A stretch of DNA of 64,000 nt from Molossus alvarezi (GCA_037176705.1 CM073886.1:93386001-93450000); one strand, 5' to 3'. Counted from the first letter of the stretch, positions 11,776 to 23,826 are shown. Numbers and translations: made by a program. The notes: generated by a model from the letters alone, not told the origin.

Positions 11776-12240
11776 AATGGCTCCAGCTTTTATATATTGG
11801 AATGGCCATGACCCTGAACCCAGCCAACCCTTAGAAACATATGGACAATTTAATTGTTGCTCCAATTATTTGCCAATTCCTGTAACTACACTACACTCTT
11901 GCTGTGGCCAACTTACAGAGGAGAATACCTCCCAGACTCTTGACTTTGGACTTGGCCAGATGACTTGCTTTGGCCAACAATAAATGGGTAAAAGTAATGG
12001 TGTGTCAGTTTCAAGCACAAACCTTACATATTTCTCCCTGCCCTCTTGAGGTTCTGCCATAAGCGTGAGAAGAACCAGCAATGTCTGGTCCACTGGCCCC
12101 AGAAGGAAAATGGAGACATGAGGAGCAGAACTGCCCAGCCGTTTGGCCTGAAGCAACCCTACCAGTCAGCCAGTCGGACCATGCAGACCTCAGATGACCT
12201 GTTGACAAAGGAGCAACAATTAAATGATTGAAGACATAAA
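11776..12240 (+). repeat. LTR-like old mammalian repeat
   Basis: It contains 'ctttggacttggccagatga' and 'cttgctttggccaacaataa', then agacatgaggagcagaac and 'cagtcagccagtcggaccat', blocks I associate with old MaLR/ERVL-type LTR repeats. The end, with a polyadenylation-like region, is decayed. Family uncertain. Confidence 0.45.
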
Positions 12241-13867
12241 ACCAACAACTTTCTACCCTGCCCCCAGGTGCCTAGCACAGTGCTTTGTCCCCAAAAAACT
12301 CAGAACTGACTTGTTAGTTTCACTTGAGATACTCACCGGAAATCAACTGGATATCTGGGCTCCCCAGGCAAGGGGAAATCCAGACACTCCTGTGCAGGTG
12401 ACAGAAAGTAAAAGGCCATAGGAGGTTTCTTTAGACACCGAGGGCAATGACTGAACTTGCTGTCCTGTGCCTGCTCGTTGCATAGTCACAGTATCTAAAG
12501 GAGAACACCGAAGGTCTAGAGTAGTTTGGGACCCACAGAAAATAATTCATTATGCATAATGGTGATGTTGGCAGAGCATGCCAAATGGTTAAATCTAATG
12601 TAGCATACAGTTTCATTAAGGCACAACAAAATTAATCTATCCCTTCCCACCAGGAGGTTTAAACAAAAGCAATGGGGAAGGAGCTGCATGTAAAAAGCAG
12701 CAATTCATTAATGAAATGAAGACATGTAAAATAATTAGGCTTATAACAAGAGATTAGAGAACTAAATTAACCCTTCTGTTTACTTTGCACAGAATGCAAC
12801 AGAGAACTTTGGCAAATGTTAAGTTATTATGGAAATGTCAGCTCAAAGGCTTAACCTGGTGGCCTCCCATGAAAGGAGTGACCTGTGTCTAATAACTTCG
12901 TTTTACGATGGTGCAGGCATATCTGCGAGGTGCTTCGTGTTGGTCCCAGAGGCATGAAAGAAAGCAGATACAGCCATGAAGCTGCAAACGAAACAGTTAA
13001 TTTAAAAAAAAAAGTAGGATTTGGTGTTGACATGCTGTATGCTAACTCGGGTAATTAATAATATTGAAACGAAGGGGCTAATCTAAATCAATGGTGTGTT
13101 GACGCTTTCCTCTGCCTGGTTAGTGATGATAAGCCAAGGGGGACAACTGAGCTTCTTTTCTTAATAACTCCAAATTCTCATCTGCGTGGGGGAACGGTGG
13201 GAACGAGAACCTGTCCACACGCCCAGGTAAAATGCAGCTTAAGACAAAACTGATGGAAATGGCCTGTGAACATCCAGGCAGGCGCCCTCCTGGCTTTGGA
13301 ACTTGGCCCTGGTTTCTTGCATCTTGGATCCCTAGTTTAAGAGTGTCTGTAGAGATTTGTAGGCTGGTATTTCCCCACTGGTCCACTCTCTCCCATGTGT
13401 TGTTGGAAGTAGATTCTTAATAGATTTACACGGCAAGTCTAGACTCCACGCATCCTGTCTCTGAGGTTGGGGACATGCCAAGAGTTGGGAACTGAATGAC
13501 CATAGTAAGAGCCCACACACCCACGCTTCGATGGGGAGAGTCAGCTGAGAAAGGCTGTGTCCGAGAGATGGTGGCAGTGAAGAGTGAGAGGGCAGCAGGA
13601 GATGGCCTAGTGGGCTGACTCGAGGGAGAGAGGAAACAGTGCCCCCTTTAGGACCCTACCCACAGTGGCAGCCCCACAAAGGACACCTTAGGTCACAGTC
13701 CCCCGATACCCCCTCAGGCTGTACCCAAGGCCACAGATGCTCTGTGTCTCACACAGTGTTAACATTATCTCTTTACAGCCTGCCTTATATGGTTAAAAAA
13801 CAGTGGCCACTAATTCATTCTACATGATGAACTGAGGACCAGAAGTTTGTGTGATATACTAGAATCA
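12241..13867. other. Unique non-coding sequence, part AT-rich
   Basis: 12250-12290 has a short L2-terminus-like word. 12540-13060 is AT-rich with several TAAT/ATTA words and the perfect 12 bp palindrome ttcattaatgaa (12704-12715), and looks like regulatory rather than repeat DNA. 13100-13860 holds nothing recognisable. Confidence 0.45.
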
Positions 13868-14018
13868 AAATTAACATTTCTTTGGCACCAAGTATGAGAC
13901 TGGTGCTTTTCCAACATTGTCTTGTTTCATCATCCAAAGTAAAAAACATTGTGTTCCGTTTTACAGATCAGCAAAGTAGAGCTGAGATACATTAAGGAAT
14001 TGTCCTAAAATCATGTTA
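13868..14018 (-). repeat. MIR SINE fragment, antisense
   Basis: Antisense MIR blocks: ttaacatttctttggcacc, a gagactggtgcttttccaac block, 'gtgttccgttttacagatca', 'gcaaagtagagctgagatac' and an attaaggaattgtcc block. Confidence 0.8.
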
Positions 14019-14689
14019 AAGATGGCTATGACTTGTAAAGTTTTTATAGATATACCAATCATCTTCTATGGCACCTCCCCAAACTATTTGGAGAGCACAG
14101 CAGGTAAAATCAGGGCGAGGGAGGGAAGAAAGACTAGAAATCAAGTTCCTCAGAGACAGTCGCGGCGACCTCTCGAAGCTCTTTGTCCGGAACTAAGTCT
14201 GGAGTATGTGACTTCACCCCTGAACTGTCACCAGGAGTGGGCAGTTAAGCGAGGCACAGGGAAGACTAAGGTGAGAACATGGTTGGACAAACTCACGGGG
14301 CTGCTGGATAAATCTTCAGGGCCTGGTTTCCTGACCAGGCCGAAGTGAACAGAAGCATTGTTTTCAAACTGAAAGTAGGGGATCTCTTCAGTATAAGCAT
14401 CTTTAATGAGGAATACTTGAAATCCTGGAATTCCTGTAGACTTAGGACTATCCTATGTGACTGAGCAATTTTGGAAAGGACGGCATCCCCTTCCTCTCGT
14501 GTGTCCCCATCAACCCATAAAAGCCACCCTTTCAGCATTGGGTCTTTCTACGCACGGCCGTCCTGGCCCAGCTTGGCCCAAGCCAGAAAGAAGAGAGCAA
14601 GGTTAAGAAGAAAAAGACAACCTGCTTTTTCCTCTTTGGAGTTCCTGATGCTCAGTCCTATTCTCCAGCTTCTACAGGAGCTACTTTCC
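14019..14689. other. Unique non-coding sequence
   Basis: Open frames of 111 and 118 codons (14013-14348, 14471-14827) have no recognisable product; the second runs into a MIR. No other repeat seen. Confidence 0.4.
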
Positions 14690-14940
14690 CACCCATTCAC
14701 TTATTCGCTCATTCAGTGCTTACCTGGCTTCCTACCACGCGCCGGGCATCCTGCTGAGCACTTCTCTTGTGGTGTCTTATTTGTGACAATAACCTCTGAG
14801 GAGGGCACTGTTATTCCTGATTTATAAATGAGCAAACTGAGGCACAGAGAAGCGGAATGATTTCCTCTTGTATCCCAGCCCATAGGCACTGAAGCCGGCC
14901 TGTGATTTCTAGCCCCTTCACCACACGTACTATCTTCCCT
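14690..14940 (-). repeat. MIR SINE, antisense
   Basis: Blocks include 'cattcagtgcttacctggct', 'gccgggcatcctgctgagca', 'gggcactgttattcctgatt', 'atgagcaaactgaggcacag' and 'cactgaagccggcctgtgat'. Nearly the whole MIR is covered. Confidence 0.85.
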
Positions 14941-15229
14941 GCCCCAGAGTTGCAGTCATCATTTTTTTTTGCTACAAATTTGCCATTATTATCCTTTGGA
15001 GAGAAGGCATGTTTCCCCATTATCCATATCTTCAAATTGAGGTCTTAAGGTCATTCTGGAAGAAATGAGAACTTAGAACCCCCTTAGACGCGAGTAATCT
15101 TTATTAATCTTTACTAATCTACTTGGCTTGCTGAGCCACACTGCAATTTCCAATGCTAACTAGAAGAGTTCCCCCTGAGAGGAATTGTGTCCTTGACGGT
15201 ACTTCAGACAAAGAAAACAAGTTGTAAAA
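14941..15229. other. Unique non-coding sequence
   Basis: A short stretch with near-repeats of taatctttattaatc and taatctttactaatc at about 15095-15120. Nothing else recognisable. Confidence 0.35.
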
Positions 15230-15345
15230 CTGCAGATCTGTGAATAGATGGTGTCCAGAGCCTAGCAAAGTGTCTTGTGCATGTAAGTGTTCAATAAAGA
15301 TTTGAGTGGAATGAAAGAGTGAATGATTGAACAAATGAGTGACTC
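15230..15345 (+). repeat. L2 LINE 3' terminus
   Basis: Blocks 'agagcctagcaaagtgtctt', gtaagtgttcaataaag, and a gaatgattgaacaaatgag-type tail match the L2 end. Confidence 0.65.
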
Positions 15346-16620
15346 TGAAAGGTCCCTGGGGATTCTCTGATGGTCTGAATGACTGCTGTTGATACAGATT
15401 TGTGTGGGAGGTGGAGGAACACAGGCTGGGCACGTTGGCACTGTCCTGCTCTCAAGGTAGCCTACAGTGGGGTGTAAAGTGCACCGTTCTTTGTGAAAAT
15501 GCTCCTCTATATTCATGCTGAGCATCTGTCTGAGATGCCCCAGGAAGGCCGGTGGAATCTGTGTTCAGGATTACCTGACACGCATTAAAAGCAGTGGACT
15601 TCAGAGCAAATATTCAGGAGTCACTTTGTTCATTGTCATTGATTTCATGGAGATCAGAAAGAAAATGGGCGTGAATCTATCATTTTTTTAAAATGTTTTA
15701 TTTATTGAAAGTGGAGAAATCTTCACTCCGGGACCCACTTCTTAACTAATTAAATAAAGGTGGTTGCAATTATGTAGGCAGTGACTTGCAAGTGTTTAGA
15801 CTATTGAGGAAATACGATATGTATGGAGTTTTCCATGCATGTATATGTAAGAGTGGATCCTTTGCGCCTAAATTATGTGGAGGTGTTTAAGACCCTAAGT
15901 CAAATTTAAAGATCTGTATTTTGCAAAATTTTCCCTCATAATCTGCCATCTCCCATATCTTACTCTAATCTCCTGGATCTTGGACTACTTGAACTGAAAG
16001 GAATGTACAGTCAACCACATCCAGAAGAAAATTTTTATTTACCTCCTAGTGGACTTGGTGCTCTGAGTCATGACATCTTTTGGACCATTTTGTTCTCTGC
16101 AGACATCTCTGCCTGTCTCTGTCTGTAGTGCTACCTGCTTTCGATTTCTGTAGTGGCTTTGAACAGGGCCCGAGTGGAGTGTCACAAGTATTTGAGAAAT
16201 CGCCAAACTTAACCAAGACACGTCTTTACTTCTGTGGGTGGTTCTGGATCAAATCCCTCCAATCCAGAAGCTTTGGTAATTTTTTGAGCTTCAGTTGAAG
16301 TTCTAATCTGTGCATGGGATGAGTTCCTGCTAGAAAAATTTGTCTCTTTACTCTTCAGGAAGAGAGGGAGTCAATTGCCTAACAGGTATAATTAGAGCGG
16401 TGCTGGGAAATGCTATCTTTTGGGTTACTCATATTAAATTGCACATACCTTGTGTTGCTGACATATTACATTTGGTGTTAAATAATGTTGTCATCCAATT
16501 CCCAACAAAGATGCCTCAGTACATTTGAAAAAGGGGGAAAGAATGTAAACTAGCTCTAAAAATAATCTCAAAAGTTTGAAAAGAGTTTTGAGTAATGAAA
16601 GTATCATGTAAGGGGGCCTC
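15346..16620. other. Unique non-coding sequence
   Basis: AT-rich from about 15680 onward (tgttttatttattgaaag near 15694). No exon, strong ORF or confident repeat was seen. Confidence 0.4.
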
Positions 16621-17020
16621 TACAGTGACTATTTTATTTATTTATTTATTTCACCATATATTTTTTTAATTTAATTTTTTTCCCATCACCATCTGTCCTG
16701 TTCCACCTCCACCTACCCTTCTCCCCTCCGCAATCACCACACTGTTGTCCATGACCATGACCATGAGTTCTCTCTCTCTTTTTCTTCTATTGCTCAATCC
16801 CAACACCTTCCCCCCACCAGAGCTGTCTGCCTGCTCTCTGTCTGTGAGTCTGTCTCTATTTTGCTTGGTAGTTCAGTTTGTTCATTAAATTCTACATATG
16901 AGTGAAGTCATAAGGTACTTGTCTTTCTCTGACTGGTTTATTTCACTTAGTGTAATGTTCTCCAGGACCATCCACGCTACCATAGAGGATAAAATTTTCT
17001 TCCTTTTTACAGTGACTACT
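16621..17020 (-). mobile_element. 5'-truncated bat-type L1 insertion with target duplication
   Basis: The insert (about 16634-17007) is bounded by tacagtgactatt (16621-16633) and tacagtgactact (17008-17020), a 13 bp target-site duplication with one mismatch. The left end is T/TTTA-rich, the reverse complement of the A tail. The body holds 'caatcaccacactgttgtcc', 'gagctgtctgcctgctctct', 'ctgtctctattttgcttggt' and 'tttatttcacttagtgtaat', which I recognise as the antisense L1 3' end common in bats. About 370 bp remain, so it is strongly 5'-truncated and cannot be active. Confidence 0.85.
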
Positions 17021-17104
17021 TTAAAGAATAACACTTACTTAATGTGCAAGTTTTGATATGTTTAAAAAATTTACATGAGTATTTATTGTTTCTGATACAA
17101 CTTT

Positions 17105-17306
17105 AAAAAATCCTCATGGAGGATATTTTTTTAAATTAATTTTTAGAGAGAAGGTGGAGAGAGTGAGAGAGACATCAATTTGTTGCCTCCCATACGTGTC
17201 CCAACTGGGAATAGAACCCATGAGCTAGGTTTTTGCCCTGACCAGGAATCAAACCTTTTGGTGTTATGGGACCATGCTCCAACCAAATAAGCCACCCGGC
17301 CAGGGC
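17105..17306 (-). mobile_element. VES-type bat SINE (third subtype)
   Basis: Minus-strand head gccctggccgggtggcttat, then ttggttggagcatggtccc, a degenerate B box, ggaggcaacaaattgatgtc and a C/T body. The tail contains tcctccatgagga, a variant of the 3' stem-loop seen in other copies here. tgatacaacttta (17092) and tgatgtcaatttta (17307) are a plausible decayed target duplication. Confidence 0.85.
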
Positions 17307-17528
17307 TGATGTCAATTTTATGCTCAGAAAATATTTTTCAAAGTGTTGCTTTGGTTTTCAAAATTAATACTTAATTTATTAAATTTATGCTTTTAAAATA
17401 TTTGTTTTTTAAAAATTTGGTTTTTTTAAAAAAATCAAATATTCATTTCAAAATCAAGCAATTTTTAACACTTGCTTTTAATTTTTGGTCTGATTTACAA
17501 ATTAATCATTAAATTTATTTAAACATTT
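17307..17528. other. AT-rich spacer
   Basis: Very AT-rich, with runs such as ttaaaaaaatcaaatattc near 17424-17450. No feature recognised. Confidence 0.4.
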
Positions 17529-17542
17529 AAACTGAATGTATA

Positions 17543-17769
17543 GCCTGGCTAGTGTGGCTCAGTGGTTAAGCATCGACCCATGCACCAGGAGGTCACCAGT
17601 TCGATCCCCAGTCAGGGCACATGCCCAGGTTGTGGGCCAAATCCCCAGTGGGAGGCATGCAGGAGGCAGCCAATCGATATGCTCTCTCATCGATGTTTCT
17701 ATCTCTCTCTCTCCCTTTCCCTTCCTCTCTCTCTAAAATCAATAAAGAAAAAAAAATTTAAAAATAAAT
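17543..17769 (+). mobile_element. VES-type bat SINE with target duplication
   Basis: A full-length copy. The A box is tggctcagtggtt (17555-17567) and the B box gttcgatcc (17599-17607). The body has ggaggcagccaatcgatatg and atcgatgttt, followed by a C/T tract and tctctaaaatcaataaag, which includes an aataaa signal. aaactgaatgtata (17529-17542) and aaactaaatgtata (17770-17783) are a 14 bp target duplication with one mismatch. The Pol III boxes are intact, though expression cannot be judged. Confidence 0.95.
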
Positions 17770-17888
17770 AAACTAAATGTATAAATTACATATATTCAAT
17801 TTTCTTTTTAAGAACATCCTTTGTCCAACTAGCAAACACATTTTCTGAAAAGATTTCAGCTTAAAATCACAAATTGACTCATTTTCTT

Positions 17889-18078
17889 CTTTTTTTTTTA
17901 TTGATTTTAGAGAGAGAGAGATAGAAACATCGAGGAGAGAGAATGTCAATTGATCGCCTCCTGCATGCGCCCCCTGAGGATTTGGCCCACACTTGGGCAT
18001 GTGCCCTGACTGGGAATCGAACCAGTGACCTCTTGGTGGGTGGGTTGCCGCTCAACCACTGAGCCACACCAGCAGGGC
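17889..18078 (-). mobile_element. VES-type bat SINE
   Basis: Minus-strand head gccctgctggtgtggctcag with an A box, then a B-box region 'actggttcgattcccagtca', ggcgatcaattgacattctc and a C/T tail ending at the T-rich 17889-17900 end. No clear target duplication. It faces the copy 120 bp upstream, giving an inverted SINE pair. Confidence 0.9.
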
Positions 18079-18691
18079 AAATCTATTTATTTTCAGTTGG
18101 AATTATAACACTGACCTAGTATTCTAAAAGGCTAAATTCTGTTAATTATTATAAGATTAAATATCAAACATGCACAAATTACTCATGAATACCATGCTAA
18201 TATTATGAGGTTGATTTTTTTTTAAACATACATATTCACTGAAGAAAAAATTATGCCATCCCCCGAAACTTGGTAGTAAACTTCACAAGCAGTTTTTAGG
18301 AGTACATTTTTGCTGAATTAGGTTGTTTAGTGATTAAAGAGACTGTAGGCCAGGGCATGAGCTGGATTTGTGCTGCCGATACTCAGGAGACACACAAAGT
18401 CCCTCTGGAGTTTGTAGTTGCTTTGTCAATGCTTGCCCAATGTTACCATAGTATCATCACCTTGTATTTGAGTGTGACTTGCAGAATCTCTACTCCCTAC
18501 ATTTTGCTTTACCACCTGCTCAGATTCAACTTCTGTCTTTACTGCTTCATTATGTAATTTTTTTTCAAACTCTTCCTGTTACAGCCACAGTCAAAGAGAT
18601 ATTTGAATAATATGTAATTGAATATCACTGTTTTTTTTTTTCTAAATCGGGGGGTCACTATCTTAATTAGGCCATGCCAAAGACAAAAATC

Positions 18692-18693
<2 letters not shown>
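18079..18693. other. AT-rich unique sequence
   Basis: No repeat family or coding signal recognised. Poly-T tracts near 18560 and 18630. Confidence 0.4.

Positions 18694-18745
<52 letters not shown>
18694..18745 (+). repeat. (GTATAT)n microsatellite
   Basis: About 8.6 perfect copies of a 6 bp unit. It abuts the A-tail end of the minus-strand SINE that follows, so it probably arose by slippage in or next to that tail. Confidence 0.95.
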
Positions 18746-18970
18746 TTTTTAATCCTTACCTTAGGATATGCATACCGACTTTAGAGAGAGGGGAAAGGGG
18801 AGAGAGGAACATCTATGTGAGAGAGAAACATCGATTGGTTGCCTTTTGTACATGCTCTGACCGGCGTTTGAACCAGCAACCTAGGTATGTGCCCTGACTG
18901 GGAATCAAACCCGAAACCTTTTTGGTGTACAGGACTGCACTCCAACCAGCTGAGCCACACCAGCCAGGGC
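18746..18970 (-). mobile_element. VES-type bat SINE (third subtype)
   Basis: Minus-strand head ggccctggctggtgtggctc, 'agctggttggagtgcagtcc', B-box-like 'ggtttgattcccagtcaggg', 'caaccaatcgatgtttctct' and a tail with tatcctaaggtaagga, which forms the same kind of 3' stem-loop. Older than the neighbouring copies. Confidence 0.9.
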
Positions 18971-20261
18971 CAGTCACAGTATTTTATTATTGTGCCTCAT
19001 CAATACAGATGAGTGTTGACCTTTTAGCTATCACCCTAGGGAATTCTATAAAGTTACTGAGTTGTCCCAGCTTCTACAACACAAACACTTACTTGGCTTA
19101 CACGTGTCTTTGCTTTCTCACACTGTTGCTGAAAGGGTGGAGACAGTATTTCTGATAACCCCCGACGGGATTCAGAAAGTATTTCCCATGTGCACGTTGC
19201 TAGGCAAATGGCTTAGTTCCCACATGAATGTGCTCAGTGTTCCACTAAGCTGGACTCAGGGTCATGCCATGGTATGGGGGACAGTGGGCCTCTTCGCGGC
19301 CTGCATTTCTTCATGTGCTGGCAGGGCAGACAGGGCAGTTGTAGGCAATTCAGGAGGCAAGTGAAATGTCCTGTTTTCTAGATACTCTCTTTTTACATGT
19401 GTCCTCCTCTGTCTCCCAGAGAAAGCCTCCGTCTATGGTTGCCTCCAATCTTCTGGGAAAGAACAACAGTTTGGCTACTTGCACTGGAATTCTGGGTGAT
19501 GACGGTCAGGGGGCAAGTGAGGGTGAGCGAAACCCTGAAAGGGTGATGAGGTTAGAGAGGGTGCCACCTGGGAGCAGAAGAAAGCAGCTGAGTAGACAGG
19601 GCTGGCGTGCTGGTGGTAGGGAATTAAAGGAAGGGGGCAGGAAAGACTCGATACTATTCTGGCAAATCAGACAAGGTAAGAAAGGCAATCTGAGCAATGC
19701 ACAGTGAGGTTCAAAATCACTTCCTTTCCCCGTGCCAACTTAGTTTTTGGATCAGTCTGGTGTCCTTGACTTTCTCTTCCCTAAACTGTTTTTCCCCAGG
19801 GAGCTCTTGTGTCCTTCATGTGAATTGTCCTCAACAGGTCTTTCCCCATAGAGTCACTAAACCGCTCCAACAGGGACAAATGTGCAGCTTGTAAATAGCC
19901 CCTCGCTCTAAGAACCCCCACTGCCCTATCACGCTCCCCACCCACAGACAAGCCAAGATGAAGTGGGATCTCTAGGGAGCTGAGGATTCCCATCATCGTT
20001 CCTAGACATATTTAAATGGTCCCCTGATGAGACTTAAGAGCAAAGGGGAAATTCAGTTGCAGAAATGGGAGTTTATGACCTTGGCAGGCCATTCTTGTGC
20101 TTGGAGACCCCATCCCACATCATATCGAAAATATCCAAATATGCCCACATTAAACACTAAAGATATTATTTTTACTATTTAAAAAACTGGAAGAATTCTT
20201 TTATATATTTGTTTTAGAATTATTTGCTTTAGAATATAATATTTACAATCATTTGCAATCT
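18971..20261. other. Unique non-coding sequence
   Basis: A 113-codon frame (19366-19707) and its antisense have no recognisable product. 19990-20260 becomes AT-rich. No repeat called. Confidence 0.4.
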
Positions 20262-21260
20262 GTGATCACTTTTTCCATATTCGGTTATCTCAACACCCAG
20301 TTGACCCCTCTTTGCACTGTTTCATAGTGACACCTTTGTCAAATACCAGTTTTATTTCTAAACAAGAATCTATTTCTCTTTTGCAACATTTGTCTGCTTA
20401 TCTATCCCTGTGCGAACACCCCTGCCCCACCTGCCTTCCTCAGTCTTTCTTCTTCCGCAAACTTGTCTTTGTTATTCTGGGTTATTTATTATTCCACATG
20501 ACCTTAGCATCAGCTCACCATCACCAAAAACTCTATTTACATTTCAATCAAGATTGCATTTCATCTATAGATTAATTTGGAGAGGATCAACACCTTTTAT
20601 ATCCTTCAATAAAATGTATAATTATCTCCACAAACATCTTGCACGTCTTTTGCTAGATTTGTTCCAATGGCTTGTTGCATTTTAAGTGGACATTTATTTA
20701 AATTTACATTTTCTAACTTTTTGTTACAGATGTATAGAAATGTTATTGATTGGGTATATTGATCTTGCTGAACTCTTATTGACTTAATAGTTTACATGGT
20801 AGATATTGCCAGGTCTCCCTGAGCATACAAAAAACAACTACACTTCCCAGGTACCTTGCAGTTAGGGGACATGTGACCAGTTGTGGCCACTGAAACCGGA
20901 GTGGAAGTGATGCGGGTCCCTTCCAGGCTGCGCCCGGTGAAAAGCAGGGTGTTTTCATCGCTTCCTCCTGCTGAGACAGATGTGGATACCTAGTGTCAAG
21001 ATGGCAGAGCCTGGGCTGATGAATCACTACGTGGTAGAGAGTCACTCAGAACTTCAACTGCATGAGAAGGAAATAAACTGCTGTGTGTTAAGTCACTGAT
21101 GTTTCAGGATTGTTACCGCAGCATAACCCAGCCTCTATTGGCTAATACAGTTTGTCTGTAGAATCCCTTGGATTGTTTTAAGTGGACGATTAGAGCATCT
21201 GTGAATAATGAGTTTGTTTCTTCTTTTCTAATTCTTGGGCAATTACATTTTCATGAATAC
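20262..21260 (-). mobile_element. Old L1 ORF2-region fragment, antisense, split
   Basis: Antisense blocks of the L1 ORF2 3' half run in order: 'tttctaaacaagaatctatt', 'gtctgcttatctatccctgt', 'atcaagattgcatttcatct', 'cttgcacgtcttttgctaga', 'gaaatgttattgattgggta'. They stop near 20792, and the L1 resumes at about 21147 with 'agtggacgattagagcatct' and gtgaataatgag. An LTR-like element fills the gap. The reverse-transcriptase frame is broken. Confidence 0.8.
20793..21146 (+). mobile_element. LTR-like element nested in L1
   Basis: It has ccttgcagttaggggacatg, 'tgtggccactgaaaccggag', 'aaggaaataaactgctgtgt' and an end tggctaatacag. This is the layout of old MaLR/ERVL LTRs: a TG start at 20798, a polyadenylation signal and an aataca end. 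Flanking L1 blocks continue on both sides, proving insertion. Both edges show 'agttt', a possible 5 bp target duplication. Family name uncertain. Confidence 0.6.
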
Positions 21261-22912
21261 CAAACTTAACAATGAATGATGTTGACACAACGTTACATGT
21301 TGTATATCTTTAATTAAACATTTATTAATTTTGGCATGCAGTTTTTCTTCATTTTCTTTCAGTTTTCAGACATCTACAAGGCCCTTAAAAAGCTGATAGG
21401 CACCAGGCCCTGTGATAAGAGGACCTAAGTGTTAACAAGGCCTGCGTGCGGCTGGTTGTCACTTTGAGAACTTACTAGTCTAGGCGCCTGCAGTTCCATA
21501 AAGAACTAATGTAACAGGGGTACAGGGATCCCTGGCAGAGGGGTGTTAGCTGGGCTTAGACTAAGAGAAATAATAGCCCCCTGGACATCCTGGCAAATCG
21601 ATGCTGGAAGATTCTTTGTTTCCAGTTCATCTTTTCCTTCAGGAGGAGAATTAGAGTTAGTTTTCACTCTCTTCTCTCACTTCTAGAATTTGGCAGAGAC
21701 TCTGAATATCTTATTATTACCACTTTAACAATGTAGGTATGCCCTAGTTCAGAAAGGTCCAAAATAATAAAACCTGACCTTATCAAAGAATATATGAATT
21801 GGAGGGTGATAATTTGCTTTACAAAGTGTTCCCTGCTCCACAGAATGAATTCAACTTTGGTGTCCCTAAAATAGCCAGTTCCCTTGGTACATGTTAAATA
21901 TAATTCAATTTATAAAAATTCGATTTGCATATAACCTTTTCAGTAGCACATCCATTGTGCAAAGCAATGTACACTTGTAATTGGTCACAAATTGCCGGGA
22001 GACCTGCCTTGCACGTATTGTTCTGGATGTGCAGTTTTCTCTTACTGTGGTCAGAAAGTATCTGGTCTCAGTGACTATGCTGCACAAGGACATTTGTCAG
22101 TTATTGGGGGCAACATGTGGTATGTGTGGATTGATGTTGGGGGCATAGACACAGGAAATGAAGGAAGGTTAGAACTGCACATGGATTGCCTGGCTCAGTT
22201 CGTGATAACTGTCCTGCTGTGTTGGAGAAGCTCTCTTTATCTTGGTGGCTTGACAGGCATCAGGGCAAAGTGAAATGAAGCAAGGGACAATTTATGATCA
22301 TGGTTTGGGTATCATTATTTTCCCCACGAGGCAGAGGAACTGCAGGAGCATCTTCCAAGAGAAACAGAAGGAAGTGCGGTGACCTGAGCCGTGTGGTTAA
22401 GAAGAGTCACAGCAAAGAAAGCCAGCGACAGCAGCCTGACCCCAGGGGTTCCTGTGTGGTGTGTTCTGACCACAGGAGTGTAGCCAAGGTACTTAGTGAG
22501 GCAAGCATGGCTTTTTCTCATGTGTTATGTAAAAAGGAAAAGTGGCATCTTTTTATAGCAAATTGAGTTAGAGTAGATTATTGCCGATGATGCCAAGTCA
22601 CATCTAAGACCCTTTTCAACCTGAATATTAAAAACCCTGCCTGGCACATCACACTCTCTTTTCAGAAATGATACCTCCCTCACACGTTCCCACTGCCCCC
22701 CTTTCCCGTGTCTGATGCCAGAACCCTTCTCTCCTGATTAGGAAGTTTCCTCTGGGATCTCATCCAGGGCGGCTGGCAGCTCTGCCTCCCTAGGCTAGCT
22801 GCAGGGTGTGTCAGACACGTGGCTGGATCCCTCCCTCCTGGAGACCCGGCTCCTCTGCAGGCTTTGGGGAGGATGCCCTGAAGGGAGCTAAACGGGGCCT
22901 ATCTAGACCTAG

Positions 22913-22951
22913 TTTTTTTTTTCTTCTTCTTCTTCCTTGTTTGTTTGTTTT
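22913..22951 (+). repeat. T/TTC/TTTG simple repeat
   Basis: T10, then about five TTC units, then about three TTTG units. Low-complexity pyrimidine-rich tract. Confidence 0.8.
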
Positions 22952-23826
22952 GTGCTGGAGGGAACGACTCCTTCTTCCCCAGTTCAGCCAGCAGTCTCTC
23001 ACTGCGGGTTCAAATCCCAGAAGGCAAGGCTTGGCTCCTCCCGGTTCTGAGGCAGGTGTTCTAAATTGACTGCCACCAACTCCTGGGTGCAGAGCAGTGA
23101 ACAGCTTGAAAATGGAAATGTCTGCTAAACCAAATAAAAATACTGTGATATTTCTCAGATGCCCAAACTTGGGGGAGCTGATTATCTCAGCCCACCCCCA
23201 ACAGAGAACTTATTACTTAACCAAAACCTGTTTTTGCTGCAGAGGGAGGCAGGGCTGCACCTCGGGAGGCACAGCTGAGTGTGGGCACCGCCCCACCGGC
23301 AGGCAGTTCACAAGCTGCACGCTGTGCCCTGTGGCCCTGGCCCTAGGAAGAGCGAGGCTGATACATACCTATAGGCAGCCTGAATTCGGGGAAAGAGGGC
23401 AACCTGGGCACTTACAACCTCTGCAGTCCTGGAAGTCTGCATGGCCTCCCCGCATGAACCACACACAGCAATGTGCAATTCACAGAATAAGTAAAGATTA
23501 AATAAAAGGATGGGGTGGGAGCATCCGGCATGTTGTCCATCATAAATGTGATGTTCCCTTCCCGCAAGTACAGTTGGGAGCTGGGCACATTCAACAGCCA
23601 GGCTGGACGGGTCTCCAATTGCTCCTTCTGCTTTGATCCTGGAGGCCAAGGGGACGATGAGAAAGTAATGGGCCATGGCTTTGTGGTCTCCTGGGCTGGC
23701 GGGATGTGCTAAGCCCTAGGTACACCTAGATGACCTGAGTGTTTCAGGAAAGTTTCCCCATATTTTTTTCTATGTATATTAAATCCAAGTCACTTCCTGG
23801 TGAGGGAAGAAGATAAAGGAGAAGCT

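Noticed and set aside
17543..17620. tRNA gene
   Set aside because: A and B boxes are present, but this is the head of a SINE: no cloverleaf completes and the SINE body follows. The same holds for the other twelve copies.
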